From Paenibacillus rhizovicinus (GTDB lineage: Bacteria; Bacillota; Bacilli; Paenibacillales; Paenibacillaceae): 64,000 nt of DNA. Positions 54,378 to 63,958 of the stretch are shown one piece after another. The notes under the pieces were generated by a model that did no database searches, was not told where the DNA came from, and saw only the letters and a list, made by a program, of their open reading frames with translations. Both the position numbers and the translations under genes were made by a program. The stretch spans positions 2,804,501 through 2,868,500 of the forward strand of contig NZ_CP048286.1 of NCBI RefSeq assembly GCF_010365285.1. Direction: 5' to 3'. The stretch's first letter is position 1. The number at the start of each line of letters is the position of its first letter.

Positions 54378-55523
54378 CTAGTCCGTTTTCCCCGTTTTAT
54401 CCACCAGAGGCACCGTAAACTCAAGCCGAGTGCCATGATCCGCCCTTCCCGGACCGGCCGTCAGAACGCCCTCGATCAGTTTCAGCCGATCACGCATCCC
54501 TTTCATTCCGTTGCAGTTGCCGGCGGCTGCCGATTCGTCTTTCTTGGGCAGACCGACGCCATCATCCTCGATGGAGAGGCGCAAACTGCCCTCATCGCGC
54601 TGAAGCTCGACCGTGCACGTGCGAGCCCGGCTGTGCTTGACGACATTCGTAACCGACTCCCGCAGGCACATGCCAAGAATATTATCGATGAGCGGCGACG
54701 GAATCGTGATGTCCAGATCCCCCTGCTTCTCCAGCACGATGCCCGCCGCGGCGAGAATCTGCTTCGCATGGTCGACCTCGACCCGAATCGTGACCGCGTT
54801 CATCCCGGAAACCAGCTCCCGCACCTGCTTGAGCGCGGCGCGCGAGGTCACTTGAATATCCTTGACTTCCTGCACGGCGCGCTCAGGATTCTTGGCGATC
54901 AGCTTCTCGGCCAGCTCGCTCTTCAGCGTAATGAGCGAGAGCGTATGCCCCAGCGTATCGTGCAAGTCCCGGGAGATCCGCTGCCGCTCTTCGTTCTTCG
55001 ACAGGCGCGCGATTTCTTCGTTGGCCAAATTCAGCTTCTTCCGCAGCTCCTTCGATCGCATGCCGAGCTTCATCCCGATGGGCATGAACAGTATCACGGC
55101 CATAGCCGGAAGCAGCTGCACCATCAGATCCTGGTCGTTGTATATCTTCCAATAGAAGAAGTCGAACAGGAACAACGTAATCACAGCCGCATAGCCAACG
55201 GCCAATTCCCAGCGCTTCTTCAGCTGGCCGAGGAGCGGCGACGGGTAGAAGGCCAAATAAACGCCGCTGACATCGAACTTCATGCAGAACAGCAGCGCAA
55301 TCAAGATGAGCCCCAGCGCGGAGAGCAAGCGTCCTCGCTGGAACCAATACCCGCTCACGTAAAGCACGATAAAAATAAGCATGACGAAGAGACACCCGAT
55401 AATCTCTAACGTCGGCAGCTCGAATAGCGATACGAGCGGAAACACAAGATAAACGAGCCAAATCAATGTAAAAACGAGAGGCGGTCCCTGTTCGGGCCGC
55501 CTGAACGATTTGCGCATGCGCAT
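54378..55523 (-). CDS. NarL-type sensor histidine kinase (YvfT/DesK-like)
   Basis: A 381-residue kinase. Five to six N-terminal membrane helices (15-150) with little extracellular loop are followed by HisKA_3 with the phosphoacceptor in ERQRISRDLHDTLGHTLSLI (about residue 192) and HATPase_c (IEDDGVGLPKKD). Lacking a loop, it probably senses a membrane property, as DesK does with fluidity. It begins four bases after the permease gene and is followed by its regulator. There is only a weak AGGAAGCGGTG site. Confidence 0.88.
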   Translation of the reverse strand: MRMRKSFRRPEQGPPLVFTLIWLVYLVFPLVSLFELPTLEIIGCLFVMLIFIVLYVSGYWFQRGRLLSALGLILIALLFCMKFDVSGVYLAFYPSPLLGQLKKRWELAVGYAAVITLFLFDFFYWKIYNDQDLMVQLLPAMAVILFMPIGMKLGMRSKELRKKLNLANEEIARLSKNEERQRISRDLHDTLGHTLSLITLKSELAEKLIAKNPERAVQEVKDIQVTSRAALKQVRELVSGMNAVTIRVEVDHAKQILAAAGIVLEKQGDLDITIPSPLIDNILGMCLRESVTNVVKHSRARTCTVELQRDEGSLRLSIEDDGVGLPKKDESAAAGNCNGMKGMRDRLKLIEGVLTAGPGRADHGTRLEFTVPLVDKTGKTD

Positions 55524-55527
55524 GAAT

Positions 55528-56280
55528 CTACACCGCTTCCTGCTTCCTCATGATATAGGATGATAATACCATGAACACGACCACGTAGGCAGCCAATATT
55601 CCGACGCCGGTCCAATCCACCGAGCCGCCGCCAAGCATGTTCCATGCGCCTTGGCCGAGCCGGTACGTCGGCAGCGCTTTGGCGATGTCCTGCATCGTCT
55701 TGGACATCGTCGAGACCGGCATCCATAAACCGCCGAGCACGGACATGCCCATGTAGACGATCATCGTGACGACCTGCACGACATCGGGATTGCGCACCGA
55801 GCCGAACAAGGTGCCGAGCGCCATGAACGACATGCCGCCGATCCAAATCCAAAGGCCGCAAGACAACCATGTGGAGACAGGCAAGTCAATATGCTTGCCG
55901 ATGCCGCCGATCAGGAACATCATGACGATAATGAAGAGATTAATCAACGCCTGCGAGGCGATTTTGGATACAATGTACGCCCAGGATGGCAGCGGCGTGA
56001 TTTTGAGCAGCCGAATCCAGCCTTGGGAACGTTCGCGGGACAACCGCATGCTGAACGTCGAGAAGCTGGCGCCGATGATGCCGTAACACGTCATGGACAT
56101 GAGATAGTAAGAGCTCCAGTCCACGCCGTCGATCTTCTGAGCGCCGACCGCGCTGGAGAAGAGAAAGAAGAACAGGACCGGCATGATGATCGAGAAAATC
56201 ACGAACCGCCGGTTGCGGAACGTCCGCAGCAATTCCGCCTTGCAGTGGGCGATCGTTGCCCGTAACATCGTTTGATTCAT
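55528..56280 (-). CDS. ABC-2 type transporter permease (YvfS-like)
   Basis: A 250-residue protein with six membrane helices of the ABC-2 fold (RRFVIFSIIMPVLFFFLFSS near the N-terminus; PTYRLGQGAW before the last helices). It pairs with the ATPase encoded 81 bases upstream to export a drug, lipid or peptide. The layout ABC ATPase, permease, kinase, regulator suggests that the two-component system monitors or controls this exporter. The substrate is unknown. Confidence 0.88.
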   Translation of the reverse strand: MNQTMLRATIAHCKAELLRTFRNRRFVIFSIIMPVLFFFLFSSAVGAQKIDGVDWSSYYLMSMTCYGIIGASFSTFSMRLSRERSQGWIRLLKITPLPSWAYIVSKIASQALINLFIIVMMFLIGGIGKHIDLPVSTWLSCGLWIWIGGMSFMALGTLFGSVRNPDVVQVVTMIVYMGMSVLGGLWMPVSTMSKTMQDIAKALPTYRLGQGAWNMLGGGSVDWTGVGILAAYVVVFMVLSSYIMRKQEAV

Positions 56281-56361
56281 TCGTATTCATCCCCTAATCG
56301 GTAATGGTATATGCGGTTTATCGCGCTAAACATGCCTTGAAACGAATAGACAGGTTAATTA

Positions 56362-57252
56362 TTAATTGGCTTGCTGGACGAGCGCCTGGAATGCGTCTTC
56401 CAAGCCGCCGCTGTGGATTTCAATATCGCGCATGTCGAACTTGCCTTCTACGAGCGCCCGGATCAATAGGTCGGTGTCGGTGCTGAACACCTTCACCTTG
56501 CGCCCGCTCCACTCCACGTCCGTAACGCCCGGAAGCCGGTGCAGCGCATCCGTCGTAACCGTCGGTCCGGCAACGAACGAGATTACGCGTCCCGTCGTTC
56601 CCGATTTAATCTCGCCCGGCGTGCCGTCGGCGATAATCTTGCCGTTGTTGATGACGATGACGCGATCCGCGACGCTGTCCGCTTCGTCCAGGTAATGCGT
56701 CGTCAGCACGATCGTCCGGCCCTTGCCGGCCATCGCCCGTACCGTGTCCCAGAACAATTGGCGCGACGTGACGTCCATGCCGACCGTCGGCTCGTCGAGG
56801 AAGATGACTTCCGGATCGCCTGCCAGCGCGAGGGCGAAACCGAGACGGCGCTGCTGTCCGCCCGACAACGCGGAAGCCATCTTGTTCTTCTCGGCCTCCA
56901 GATTCGAAACTTTGAGCAGATAGTCCAGCGGGAGCGGCTTCTCATAATAGCTGCGGAACAGGTTAATGCTCTCGCCCACCTTCAAGCCGTCGATCACGCT
57001 GACATCCTGCAGCATCGCGCCGATCCGGTCGCGGACGCGGATGTCGCCGGGATCGCCGCCGAGCAGCTTCACGGTTCCTTTCGTCGGCTTGTGAAGTCCG
57101 AGAATCATGGACACCGTCGTGGTCTTGCCCGCGCCGTTCGGTCCGAGCAGGGCGACAACCGTGCCTTCCGCGATCGACAACGTCAGATCGTCAACGGCTT
57201 TCTTGTCTTTATAAATCTTGCTTACGCCGGTTAGCTGAATAGCTGCTTTCAT
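56362..57252 (-). CDS. ABC transporter ATPase (YvfR-like)
   Basis: A 296-residue ATPase. Walker A is GPNGAGKTT (about residue 37), the signature motif ALSGGQQRRLGFAL, Walker B VIFLDEP and the switch His in VLTTHYLDEAD. The C-terminal 80 residues are the usual DrrA/NatA-type extension. It energises the permease encoded next. It is the first gene of a four-gene operon; an inverted repeat ATGACA-AA-TGTCAT lies 87 bases upstream. Confidence 0.92.
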   Translation of the reverse strand: MKAAIQLTGVSKIYKDKKAVDDLTLSIAEGTVVALLGPNGAGKTTTVSMILGLHKPTKGTVKLLGGDPGDIRVRDRIGAMLQDVSVIDGLKVGESINLFRSYYEKPLPLDYLLKVSNLEAEKNKMASALSGGQQRRLGFALALAGDPEVIFLDEPTVGMDVTSRQLFWDTVRAMAGKGRTIVLTTHYLDEADSVADRVIVINNGKIIADGTPGEIKSGTTGRVISFVAGPTVTTDALHRLPGVTDVEWSGRKVKVFSTDTDLLIRALVEGKFDMRDIEIHSGGLEDAFQALVQQAN

Positions 57253-57338
57253 AATCGTTCACTCCTGTCGTCTAACTGATAAACCCATTGTACCCTTCAG
57301 TCCGTCAGCTCGGTATGCATGAATATAATGCGTTTCAT

Positions 57339-57352
57339 ATGACAAATGTCAT
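57339..57352. promoter_or_regulatory. Inverted repeat upstream of the ABC/two-component operon
   Basis: ATGACA and TGTCAT flank AA. The element is centred about 62 bases upstream of the likely transcription start, a usual place for a NarL-type activator. That the regulator of this operon binds it is inferred. Confidence 0.4.
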
Positions 57353-57705
57353 TTCTTCCTATTTCGGCTGCTCTCAAGATCGGAGCAAATAGCAGCTTGA
57401 CTAATCCCACTCATGCGCGTATAATTCACATTTAGTATCAAGTGTAACCTCTGGTTTTTTCCTCGGATTGATTGTGATTTACCCTCCATGAATCACCACA
57501 GTTATTTTCCTTTTAACACGGCTGCTTGAAGGAACACGGATTCACACTGGCGCGGTCGAGGAACCGCAAGGACGTTAGAGAGGTTAGGGCTTTCGTTGCT
57601 TTCGTGCATGTTTTAATTATGAAAGTAGGAAGACATTAGCGGTTACGCTTATCATACAGGGCAGTGCTGCAAGAATACCGGCGCTAGGCCCGGCTTACAT
57701 TAATA

Positions 57706-57734
57706 GACCCCCGCTTCGGGATGAAGCGGGGGTC
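57706..57734 (-). terminator. Terminator-like hairpin after the DMT transporter gene
   Basis: GACCCCCGCTTC pairs perfectly with GAAGCGGGGGTC around GGGAT; on the minus strand TATTAAT follows. It lies 41 bases after the transporter stop. Confidence 0.7.
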
Positions 57735-57774
57735 GTCTAATTTCTAAGGGTTGCCGGCGCTTGGCGTCACGTCG

Positions 57775-58722
57775 CTAGACGTTCACGGCAGCCGGCTCTC
57801 CCCGTTCCAGACTAATCCATATTAATCCCGCCACCATGAAGATTCCGCCCGCCAGCTGCCAGCCGCTGAACGATTCGTCGAAGAAGAGATAGCCTGCCGC
57901 TACCGCGAATGCCGGCACCAGGTATCGGAAGAAATTCGCCCGGGTCGCGCCGATTCGGAGCATGCCTTCGTTCCAGACGATGAACCCGATGACCGTGCAG
58001 AGGAACACGTTGAACAACACGGCGCTGTACTCGCTGCCCCCGAGCGCACTCCAATCCACTTTGCCCCAGGATGGGATCGTGAACGGAAACATGAAGACGA
58101 CGCCGAAGGTCGTATACCATGTGCTGAGGTACAACGGCGAGCATTGCTTCATTAATGGCATGCATGCGAGGTTGAACAACGAACCGATGATGCTCACGGC
58201 GAACGCCAGCAGGTTGCCGAGCATGTTGTCCGAGGAGAGGTCGAAGCCTTCCGATCCGCCCAGAATGATGAAGCATACGCCGATCATCGCCGCGATTCCG
58301 CCGGCCACCAAGCGGGACGTAATCCGCTCGCGCAGGAAGAACGGGCCGAACAGCGCGGCGAAGATCGGCCATGGCGCGACGTTCAGCAGCGACGAATTGG
58401 CCAGCGTCGTATATTTGATGGAATACATCACGATGATTTCAAGCGCTGTCAGGCCGACGAGCCCGATGATCATGAACCGAGGCACCATTTTCAGCGAAAT
58501 CCCGACCTTGCCTTCCTTCAGCTTCAGAATAAGAAAGAAGAACGGAACTGCGAGAGAGAAGCGCAAGAAGGAAAACAGCACGGGATCGAACGTCTCCATC
58601 CCTTTGCGCGATACGCCGAAATTCGCCCCCCAGACGGCGGCAACGAGCGCCAGCCCCAAATAATACACCCATTTCCGATCCTGCTTCATCGATCGCCCGG
58701 TCCCCATTCCAAGTATTGTCAT
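57775..58722 (-). CDS. EamA/DMT-family transporter
   Basis: A 315-residue protein with ten membrane helices in two EamA repeats (about 18-150 and 165-305). Typical segments are GLALVAAVWGANFGVSRKGM and, in the second repeat, GEQ-like FFDESFSGWQLAGGIFMVAG. Members export or exchange amino acids, nucleobases or other metabolites; the substrate is open. GGAGGATCGATA precedes the ATG. It is monocistronic. Confidence 0.88.
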   Translation of the reverse strand: MTILGMGTGRSMKQDRKWVYYLGLALVAAVWGANFGVSRKGMETFDPVLFSFLRFSLAVPFFFLILKLKEGKVGISLKMVPRFMIIGLVGLTALEIIVMYSIKYTTLANSSLLNVAPWPIFAALFGPFFLRERITSRLVAGGIAAMIGVCFIILGGSEGFDLSSDNMLGNLLAFAVSIIGSLFNLACMPLMKQCSPLYLSTWYTTFGVVFMFPFTIPSWGKVDWSALGGSEYSAVLFNVFLCTVIGFIVWNEGMLRIGATRANFFRYLVPAFAVAAGYLFFDESFSGWQLAGGIFMVAGLIWISLERGEPAAVNV

Positions 58723-58769
58723 TATCGATCCTCCACCAGTTTGAAGGATTCCGCTCGGAAATACAATAT

Positions 58770-58798
58770 AAAAAATCGGCGCCGCGCGGGCTGCCGAT
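58770..58798 (-). terminator. Terminator of the DUF2269 gene
   Basis: On the minus strand ATCGGC pairs with GCCGAT around a GC-rich loop and six T follow. Confidence 0.7.
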
Positions 58799-58824
58799 CG
58801 ATGAATAACGATTCGTATGGGCGT

Positions 58825-59280
58825 CTAATAAAATGGCTTCATGATCATCATGACGAACAGCAGGACCCCCATGACCGTCGCGCCGTAATAGAGCCTATTG
58901 ATGCGATGCAGCAGACCGGCATGCTCTTCGGGCACCGGTGCGTCCGAGCTCAGTCCCGATTCGTTCACCAGCTTGCCGAGCTTCTTCGTTACGGGCGCCG
59001 CAAAGCCGATGACGAGCACTTGAATGCCCACGTACAGCACGAGCGAAGCCAGAATCCAGAAGCTGACGAACCGCCAGTCGTCCGCGAACACGAGGATCAA
59101 GCCGGTAATGACGGCGATCGTGCCTCCGATCTTGGGGAAGAGCTCCAGCTTGCTGCCGAGTTTGAACGCACTGCGTACTTCGCCGAAGTTGTCTTTCTTC
59201 CCGAACAGGGCATGAATGAAAAACGCGGGGCCTACCCCGATAATGGCTGACAGCACATGAAGAAGAACCAGGTACCTCAT
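58825..59280 (-). CDS. DUF2269-family membrane protein
   Basis: A 151-residue protein with four membrane helices. The opening MRYLVLLHVLSAIIGVGPAF and the LELFPKIGGTIAVITGLILV segment match the DUF2269 family, whose function is unknown. ATG at 59280 follows GAGGTGGG at a spacing of nine; the longer reading frame is rejected because its start lacks a ribosome binding site. It is followed by its own terminator. Confidence 0.78.
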   Translation of the reverse strand: MRYLVLLHVLSAIIGVGPAFFIHALFGKKDNFGEVRSAFKLGSKLELFPKIGGTIAVITGLILVFADDWRFVSFWILASLVLYVGIQVLVIGFAAPVTKKLGKLVNESGLSSDAPVPEEHAGLLHRINRLYYGATVMGVLLFVMMIMKPFY

Positions 59281-59471
59281 CCTGAACCCACCTCTTTCAC
59301 ATATTGAGAAAACCATCCCTGATTTGTAACATTATGTATTTTAGCACGCGGGCACTTACAGCTATATTACGCCGGACTTACAGCCAATCATGCCTTCGGA
59401 TCGCCGTCCGGAAGTCCGTTCGGCGAATTTATTTTGTGCACGCCCGGATGAGGCAGGCATGCCGCGAGACG

Positions 59472-60038
59472 TCAGTTCCGCTCCGGCAGTGCGGATGCGG
59501 AAGACTTGAACAAAGGCAGCGCCCAGTCGACCCAGTCAATCTCTTCTCTCACTACGCGCACCCTCCGCTGATAGAGCAAATAACGGCCGAACTGCCTGGA
59601 AGCGTAGTCGGTCACGGGCGGATCCTGCTCCTCTTCCATCAGTTTGATTTCTCCCTCCAGCCGGCGCAGCCTGGTGAGCAGCGCTTCGCGCCGTTCGAGG
59701 AACAGCCTGCGGCTCGTTTGCGGTTCCATCAGGCCGATCGCGTAGATTTTAATAAGAAACTCGTCGCGTTCCAGCTTCTCCGCCGCCGGCTGATCGCGAA
59801 TCCACTGCTGCAGCTCGGCAACGCCGGCATCCGTGATGCTGTACAGTTTCTTGTCCGGCTTCCCGGTCTGGCCGATCAGCTCGAACGTCACGTAGCCCGC
59901 CTTCTCCAGCTTCGCGAGCAGCGGATAGATCTGGCTGTGCTGCGCCTGCCAGAACACCTGCAGCAGCTTCGTCAGTTCGTAGCCCGAACAGGGCTTGCGC
60001 GCCAGCATGCAGAGCAAGGCGTACGATAATGCGATCAT
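59472..60038 (-). CDS. PadR-family transcriptional regulator (long type)
   Basis: A 188-residue regulator. The winged helix (1-90) has IALSYALLCMLARKPCSGYE, the recognition segment HSQIYPLLAKLEKAGYVTFE and the wing TGKPDKKLYSITDAG. A helical Vir_act_alpha_C-type dimerisation domain (about 95-180) follows, the arrangement of PadR1/AphA-like members. ATG at 60038 has AGGGGG upstream. The gene is divergent from a small membrane-protein gene that it may control; no operator is obvious. Confidence 0.85.
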   Translation of the reverse strand: MIALSYALLCMLARKPCSGYELTKLLQVFWQAQHSQIYPLLAKLEKAGYVTFELIGQTGKPDKKLYSITDAGVAELQQWIRDQPAAEKLERDEFLIKIYAIGLMEPQTSRRLFLERREALLTRLRRLEGEIKLMEEEQDPPVTDYASRQFGRYLLYQRRVRVVREEIDWVDWALPLFKSSASALPERN

Positions 60039-60251
60039 CTTGAAAATCCCCCTAGGAATGCACTCTTTTGCTCCAAATCGTACCACAAAACCTTGCGGAG
60101 CGCATGCTGGATCTGCAGCCCGAAAAAGGCGCGCGGACACGGGATACAGCGATTCCGATCAGGTACCATGAAAGATAGAACTCCCGGGCTATGACCGGCA
60201 GCGATATGATGGGAGCAGCAACAGTACATCCATTCCCGAAAGAGGGGTTCC

Positions 60252-60752
60252 ATGCCGAATCCAACGCCATCGCTGCTGAGCGCCATTCCTGCCTTGTTCG
60301 CCCGCAAAATGACGACCGCGGCCATCGCGTCGACGGTTATTGTCCTCTCCCTTGCCCTCACGAACATCTGGGGGATTACGTTCGATTCATGGCGGGAGCT
60401 GCTCGGCCAGATCTGCTTTCTGCTTCTCTATGTCGTGCCCATCATCTACATCTACGGCGTCGCTGCTTCCATGTTGATCGAATTCCTGCTCTTCAAGCTG
60501 TCGCCCTATCCCTGGACGCATCGCCTGCTTTCCTTGCCGCTGCATGCCTTCTTCGGCTTCCTTGGACTGTGGCTTCTCTTCCCCTCCATGCAGATAGGCG
60601 GGTGGGGCGCGGCTTTCGCCTCCCTCTTCTTCCTTATGGATTTCGCTTTGTCCAAACTCCGCGCCGGTTACGAGGCTTCGCATGCGGTGATGAGCTTTAT
60701 TTTCCTGCCGCTGCTGCTGTTCTTCATAAGTATCGTTGGTGTAAATTTCTAG
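60252..60752 (+). CDS. Hypothetical membrane protein
   Basis: A 166-residue protein with four to five predicted membrane helices (about 22-40, 50-80, 92-110, 116-132, 146-164). I do not recognise the family. The start is supported by AAAGAGGGG seven bases upstream. It is divergent from the PadR gene, and the gap carries no strong repeat. A role as a PadR-controlled exporter or envelope protein is only a possibility. Confidence 0.65.
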   Translation: MPNPTPSLLSAIPALFARKMTTAAIASTVIVLSLALTNIWGITFDSWRELLGQICFLLLYVVPIIYIYGVAASMLIEFLLFKLSPYPWTHRLLSLPLHAFFGFLGLWLLFPSMQIGGWGAAFASLFFLMDFALSKLRAGYEASHAVMSFIFLPLLLFFISIVGVNF

Positions 60753-60870
60753 CCGCTGCATTGCCATGGTTGCGCTTTCTTGCTAAGATGAAGCTAGGTT
60801 TGAAGGCGATGCCGCACGATACGGAACAGCGCTCCTGTCACCGGTTCTGCGGTCAAAACGAGGTGCGCGC

Positions 60871-61239
60871 ATGAACAAGGTCGAAGCGGAATTCAGCAAC
60901 TTGGTGAAAGCTTATCGCAAGCGGCATATGGGCAAAGGCCCCGGCCGCATAACGACGACCTTCTGCAAGAATTGGGCGATCTGCGAAATGGAAGGCAATC
61001 TGTCGCCGGTGGAGAAATTCATCGCGGCGGCCAACGACGGCAAACAGCTGCTGCGCGAAGCGCGCACGCAGTGGGTGAAGGAAATTTACCGCAGCCATCC
61101 GCCGCTCGAAATGGAGGCACTGCTCGGCGCGCGCTACCTCGAGCTGTACGTGGATATCGATATCGACAAAGACTTCGGCATGTCCGTCTTCGTGTTCGAT
61201 CAAGACATCGAGCGCAAATTCGGCAGCAGCCGTTCATGA
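60871..61239 (+). CDS. MpsC/DUF2294-family protein
   Basis: A 122-residue soluble protein of the DUF2294 (MpsC) family: the N-terminal helix NKVEAEFSNLVKAYRKRHMG, then KGPGRITTTF, and a C-terminal ARYLELYVDIDIDKDFGMSV then FVFDQD. The family name comes from a staphylococcal membrane-potential system involving bicarbonate transport. In Bacilli such genes often neighbour molybdopterin formate-dehydrogenase-like genes, as here. No membrane partner (MpsA/B) is present in the window. The exact function is unknown. Confidence 0.8.
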   Translation: MNKVEAEFSNLVKAYRKRHMGKGPGRITTTFCKNWAICEMEGNLSPVEKFIAAANDGKQLLREARTQWVKEIYRSHPPLEMEALLGARYLELYVDIDIDKDFGMSVFVFDQDIERKFGSSRS

Positions 61240-61461
61240 TTGTGATTGTGAGTGTGAATATGCGCTTGGCGCTTGGCAGCGAACCTGCGAGAGACTAACC
61301 GCGTTCGAGACGATTTTTTCTTGGCTTATGAAACCCCGGCCTCCTGTCATGGGATTGCCGTTTCGAGTTTCATTCGGAAGAAAAAGCCGGACTCGGCGCG
61401 GTTTTTTTATTTCTTCGCAGACGCCATTGGGCGCTTCGCCATTAACGAGGAGGCAAGTTCC

Positions 61462-63846
61462 ATGGGGAAAACGAAGCATACGGGGCCGATCAAGCTGCCC
61501 TCCCTCCCGGATCCGAAGCTGTGGGTGAGCAAAATGCCCTTCGGGCTCGGCAAGGTGAAGCCGCATCATATCCGCGACACGCTGAAGGTGGTGGCGGAGA
61601 ACCGCGACAATCTGCCCTATGCGTACCGCATTCTGACGCAGGGCGTATGCGACGGCTGCGCGCTCGGCGTGTCCGGCCTATACGACCAAACGCTCGCCGG
61701 GCCGCATGTTTGCACGACGCGCCTTAACCTGCTGCGGCTGAACACGATGCCGGCGATCAAGCCGTCCGTGCTGCACGCGGATATCGACGAGCTGCGCAAG
61801 ATGGACAGCACCGCGCTCCGGAAGCTCGGCCGGCTGCCTTATCCGCTTATTCGGCGCAAAGGCGAGCGGACCTTCAGCCGCTTGTCCTGGGACGAAGCGC
61901 TCGACATGATCGCGGCCCGCATTAAGGCCATCGATCCGAAACAGCTCGCCTTCTACTTGACCGCGCGCGGCATTACGAACGAGTCGTACTACGCCGCGGC
62001 CAAGGTCGCCCGCTTCCTCGGCACGAACAACATCGACAACGCGTCTCGCATTTGCCACTCGCCGTCCAAGACCGCGCTCAAGCGATCGGTCGGCATCGGC
62101 GCTTCCAGCTGCAATTACAAGGATTGGATCGGCACCGACGTGCTCATCTTCTGGGGCAGCGTCGCCGCGAACAACCAGCCGGTCTCGACCAAATACATGT
62201 ACGCCGCCAAGCGCAAAGGAACGCGCATCATCGTCATTAATCCTTACCGCGAGCCGGCGATGGACGGCTATTGGGTGCCCTCGATCGCCGAATCGGCGCT
62301 GTTCGGCACGAAGATTGCCGACGACTTCTATCAGGTCAACATCGGCGGAGATATCGCCTTCATGCAAGGCGTCATGAAGCATTGGTTCGACATGGAAGAA
62401 GCGCGGCCCGGCTCCGCGGTCGACCATGACTTCGTGCGCAAGCACGTCGATGGCTACGAGGCGCTGCGCGAGCATGTACGGCGCCAGGACTGGGCGCAAT
62501 TGGAACGCTCCTCCGGCTTATCCCGCGCGCGAATGGCCGAATTCGCCGAGCTGCTGGCCGCTTCGAAGACCGGCGTCTTCGTCTGGAGCATGGGGCTGAC
62601 GCAGCACCGCTTCGGCACGGACAACATTTCGCAGGTCGCCAACTTGGCCTTGCTGCGCGGATTTCTAGGCCGCGAGCATTGCGGCCTCATGCCGATTCGC
62701 GGCCACAGCGGCGTGCAGGGCTCCGGCGAGATGGGGGCCGATCCGTTCAGCCTGCCCGGCGGCGAGTTCAAAGGCAGCGACATTCCGCGGATCGAGAGCG
62801 TCTGGGGCTTCCCGCTGCCGAAATGGCAGGGCGACATCGTCGGCGTCACGCTGGAGAACGCGCAGCTGCCGGACACGCATGAGCGGAAGCTGAAGCTGTT
62901 CTACACGTCCGGCGGCAATTTCCTGGAGACGATGCCGGATCCCGCCTTCGTCCGCGACTGCCTGGAAGCAATCGATATCCGCGTCCATCAGGATATCGTG
63001 CTGAATACGTCGACGCTCGCCGATGCGCGCGAAGCCGTAATCGTGCTGCCCGCCATGACCCGCTACGAACAGCCGGGCGGCGGCACCTCGACGTCGACGG
63101 AGCGAATGGTCTACTTCTCGCCGGAGATCGACGGTCCGCGCATTGAAGAGGCACGGGCGGAATGGCAGATCTACTGCGACCTGGCCGCGCGGGTTGATCC
63201 GAAACGCGCGAACCTCGTTGCGTTCCGGGACGCGCATGCGCTGCGTTCGGAAATCGCGCTCGCCGCGCCGAACTACGACGGCGTTCAATGGCTCAGAAAT
63301 AAAGGCGACGTGTTCCAATGGGGCGGCGCCTGGTTATGCGAAGGCGGCGTCTGCCCGACGAAGGACGGCCGCGGCCATCTGCTGCCGATCGAGCTGCCGG
63401 AGCTGCGCAAGCCGGAGGGGCACTTCTATATCACTTCGCGCCGCGGCAAGCAGTTCAACTCGATGATTTACAGCAGCACCGATCCGTTCAATGCCGCCGA
63501 CCGTTACGACGTGCTCATGCACCCGAACGACGGCGCGAAGCACGATATTCGGGAAGGCGATGCCGTCGTGCTCTACAACAGCTGCGGCACGTTCCACGGC
63601 AGGGCGAAATTCGCCTCGATCGCCGCCGGTAATTTGGAGCTGTACTGGCCGGAATGCAACGCGCTGCTGCCCAAGAAAGTCTACGAGCCCCATGCCGGCA
63701 TTCCGGAATACAATACGGCGGTCGTGTTGGAGCGCGCGGACACGTTCCATGCGCTCAAGGATACCCGCTATGTCGAGAAGCGCATCGCGGAGCTGGATCA
63801 TGAAATGGATGAACCGGATGACGAGGGACGGCATTCCGTGCGTTGA
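61462..63846 (+). CDS. YdeP/FdhF-family molybdopterin oxidoreductase
   Basis: A 794-residue molybdopterin-guanine-dinucleotide enzyme. The N-terminal motif GVCDGCALGVSGL (C63, C66) with C84 in GPHVCTTRL suits the YdeP subfamily. The Mo-cofactor domains follow: RASWDE-like RLSWDEALDMIA, ICHSPSKTALKRSVG, DVLIFWGSVAANNQP and, at the C-terminus, a molydop-binding domain (YDVLMHPNDGAKHDIREGDA). Relatives resemble formate dehydrogenase and one is linked to acid resistance in E. coli, but the reaction is unproven. ATG at 61462 follows GAGGAGG. The downstream gene is probably fdhD. Confidence 0.88.
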   Translation: MGKTKHTGPIKLPSLPDPKLWVSKMPFGLGKVKPHHIRDTLKVVAENRDNLPYAYRILTQGVCDGCALGVSGLYDQTLAGPHVCTTRLNLLRLNTMPAIKPSVLHADIDELRKMDSTALRKLGRLPYPLIRRKGERTFSRLSWDEALDMIAARIKAIDPKQLAFYLTARGITNESYYAAAKVARFLGTNNIDNASRICHSPSKTALKRSVGIGASSCNYKDWIGTDVLIFWGSVAANNQPVSTKYMYAAKRKGTRIIVINPYREPAMDGYWVPSIAESALFGTKIADDFYQVNIGGDIAFMQGVMKHWFDMEEARPGSAVDHDFVRKHVDGYEALREHVRRQDWAQLERSSGLSRARMAEFAELLAASKTGVFVWSMGLTQHRFGTDNISQVANLALLRGFLGREHCGLMPIRGHSGVQGSGEMGADPFSLPGGEFKGSDIPRIESVWGFPLPKWQGDIVGVTLENAQLPDTHERKLKLFYTSGGNFLETMPDPAFVRDCLEAIDIRVHQDIVLNTSTLADAREAVIVLPAMTRYEQPGGGTSTSTERMVYFSPEIDGPRIEEARAEWQIYCDLAARVDPKRANLVAFRDAHALRSEIALAAPNYDGVQWLRNKGDVFQWGGAWLCEGGVCPTKDGRGHLLPIELPELRKPEGHFYITSRRGKQFNSMIYSSTDPFNAADRYDVLMHPNDGAKHDIREGDAVVLYNSCGTFHGRAKFASIAAGNLELYWPECNALLPKKVYEPHAGIPEYNTAVVLERADTFHALKDTRYVEKRIAELDHEMDEPDDEGRHSVR

Positions 63847-63958
63847 TAGGCGCTGATAGATTCCGGCCGCAGCGCTGCACTCCTGTCGACGGATCCTCAT
63901 TTATGCCGAACGTCCCTTTCGATAGACACATGATCTACAAGTAGGAGGAGATCACACT

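Larger units (their letters stand above)
57253..57774. other. Intergenic region, no gene seen
   Basis: This 522-base, AT-richer gap contains a possible -10 (TACAAT at 57289-57294, minus strand) for the ABC operon, the inverted repeat at 57339-57352 and the terminator at 57706-57734. No frame with a start and ribosome binding site was found between 57360 and 57700. Confidence 0.55.

Noticed and set aside
61395-61435. Terminator between the MpsC and YdeP genes
   Set aside because: AAAAAGCCG...CGG...TTTTTTT looks suggestive, but the GC stem is very short and imperfect, so it was not called.
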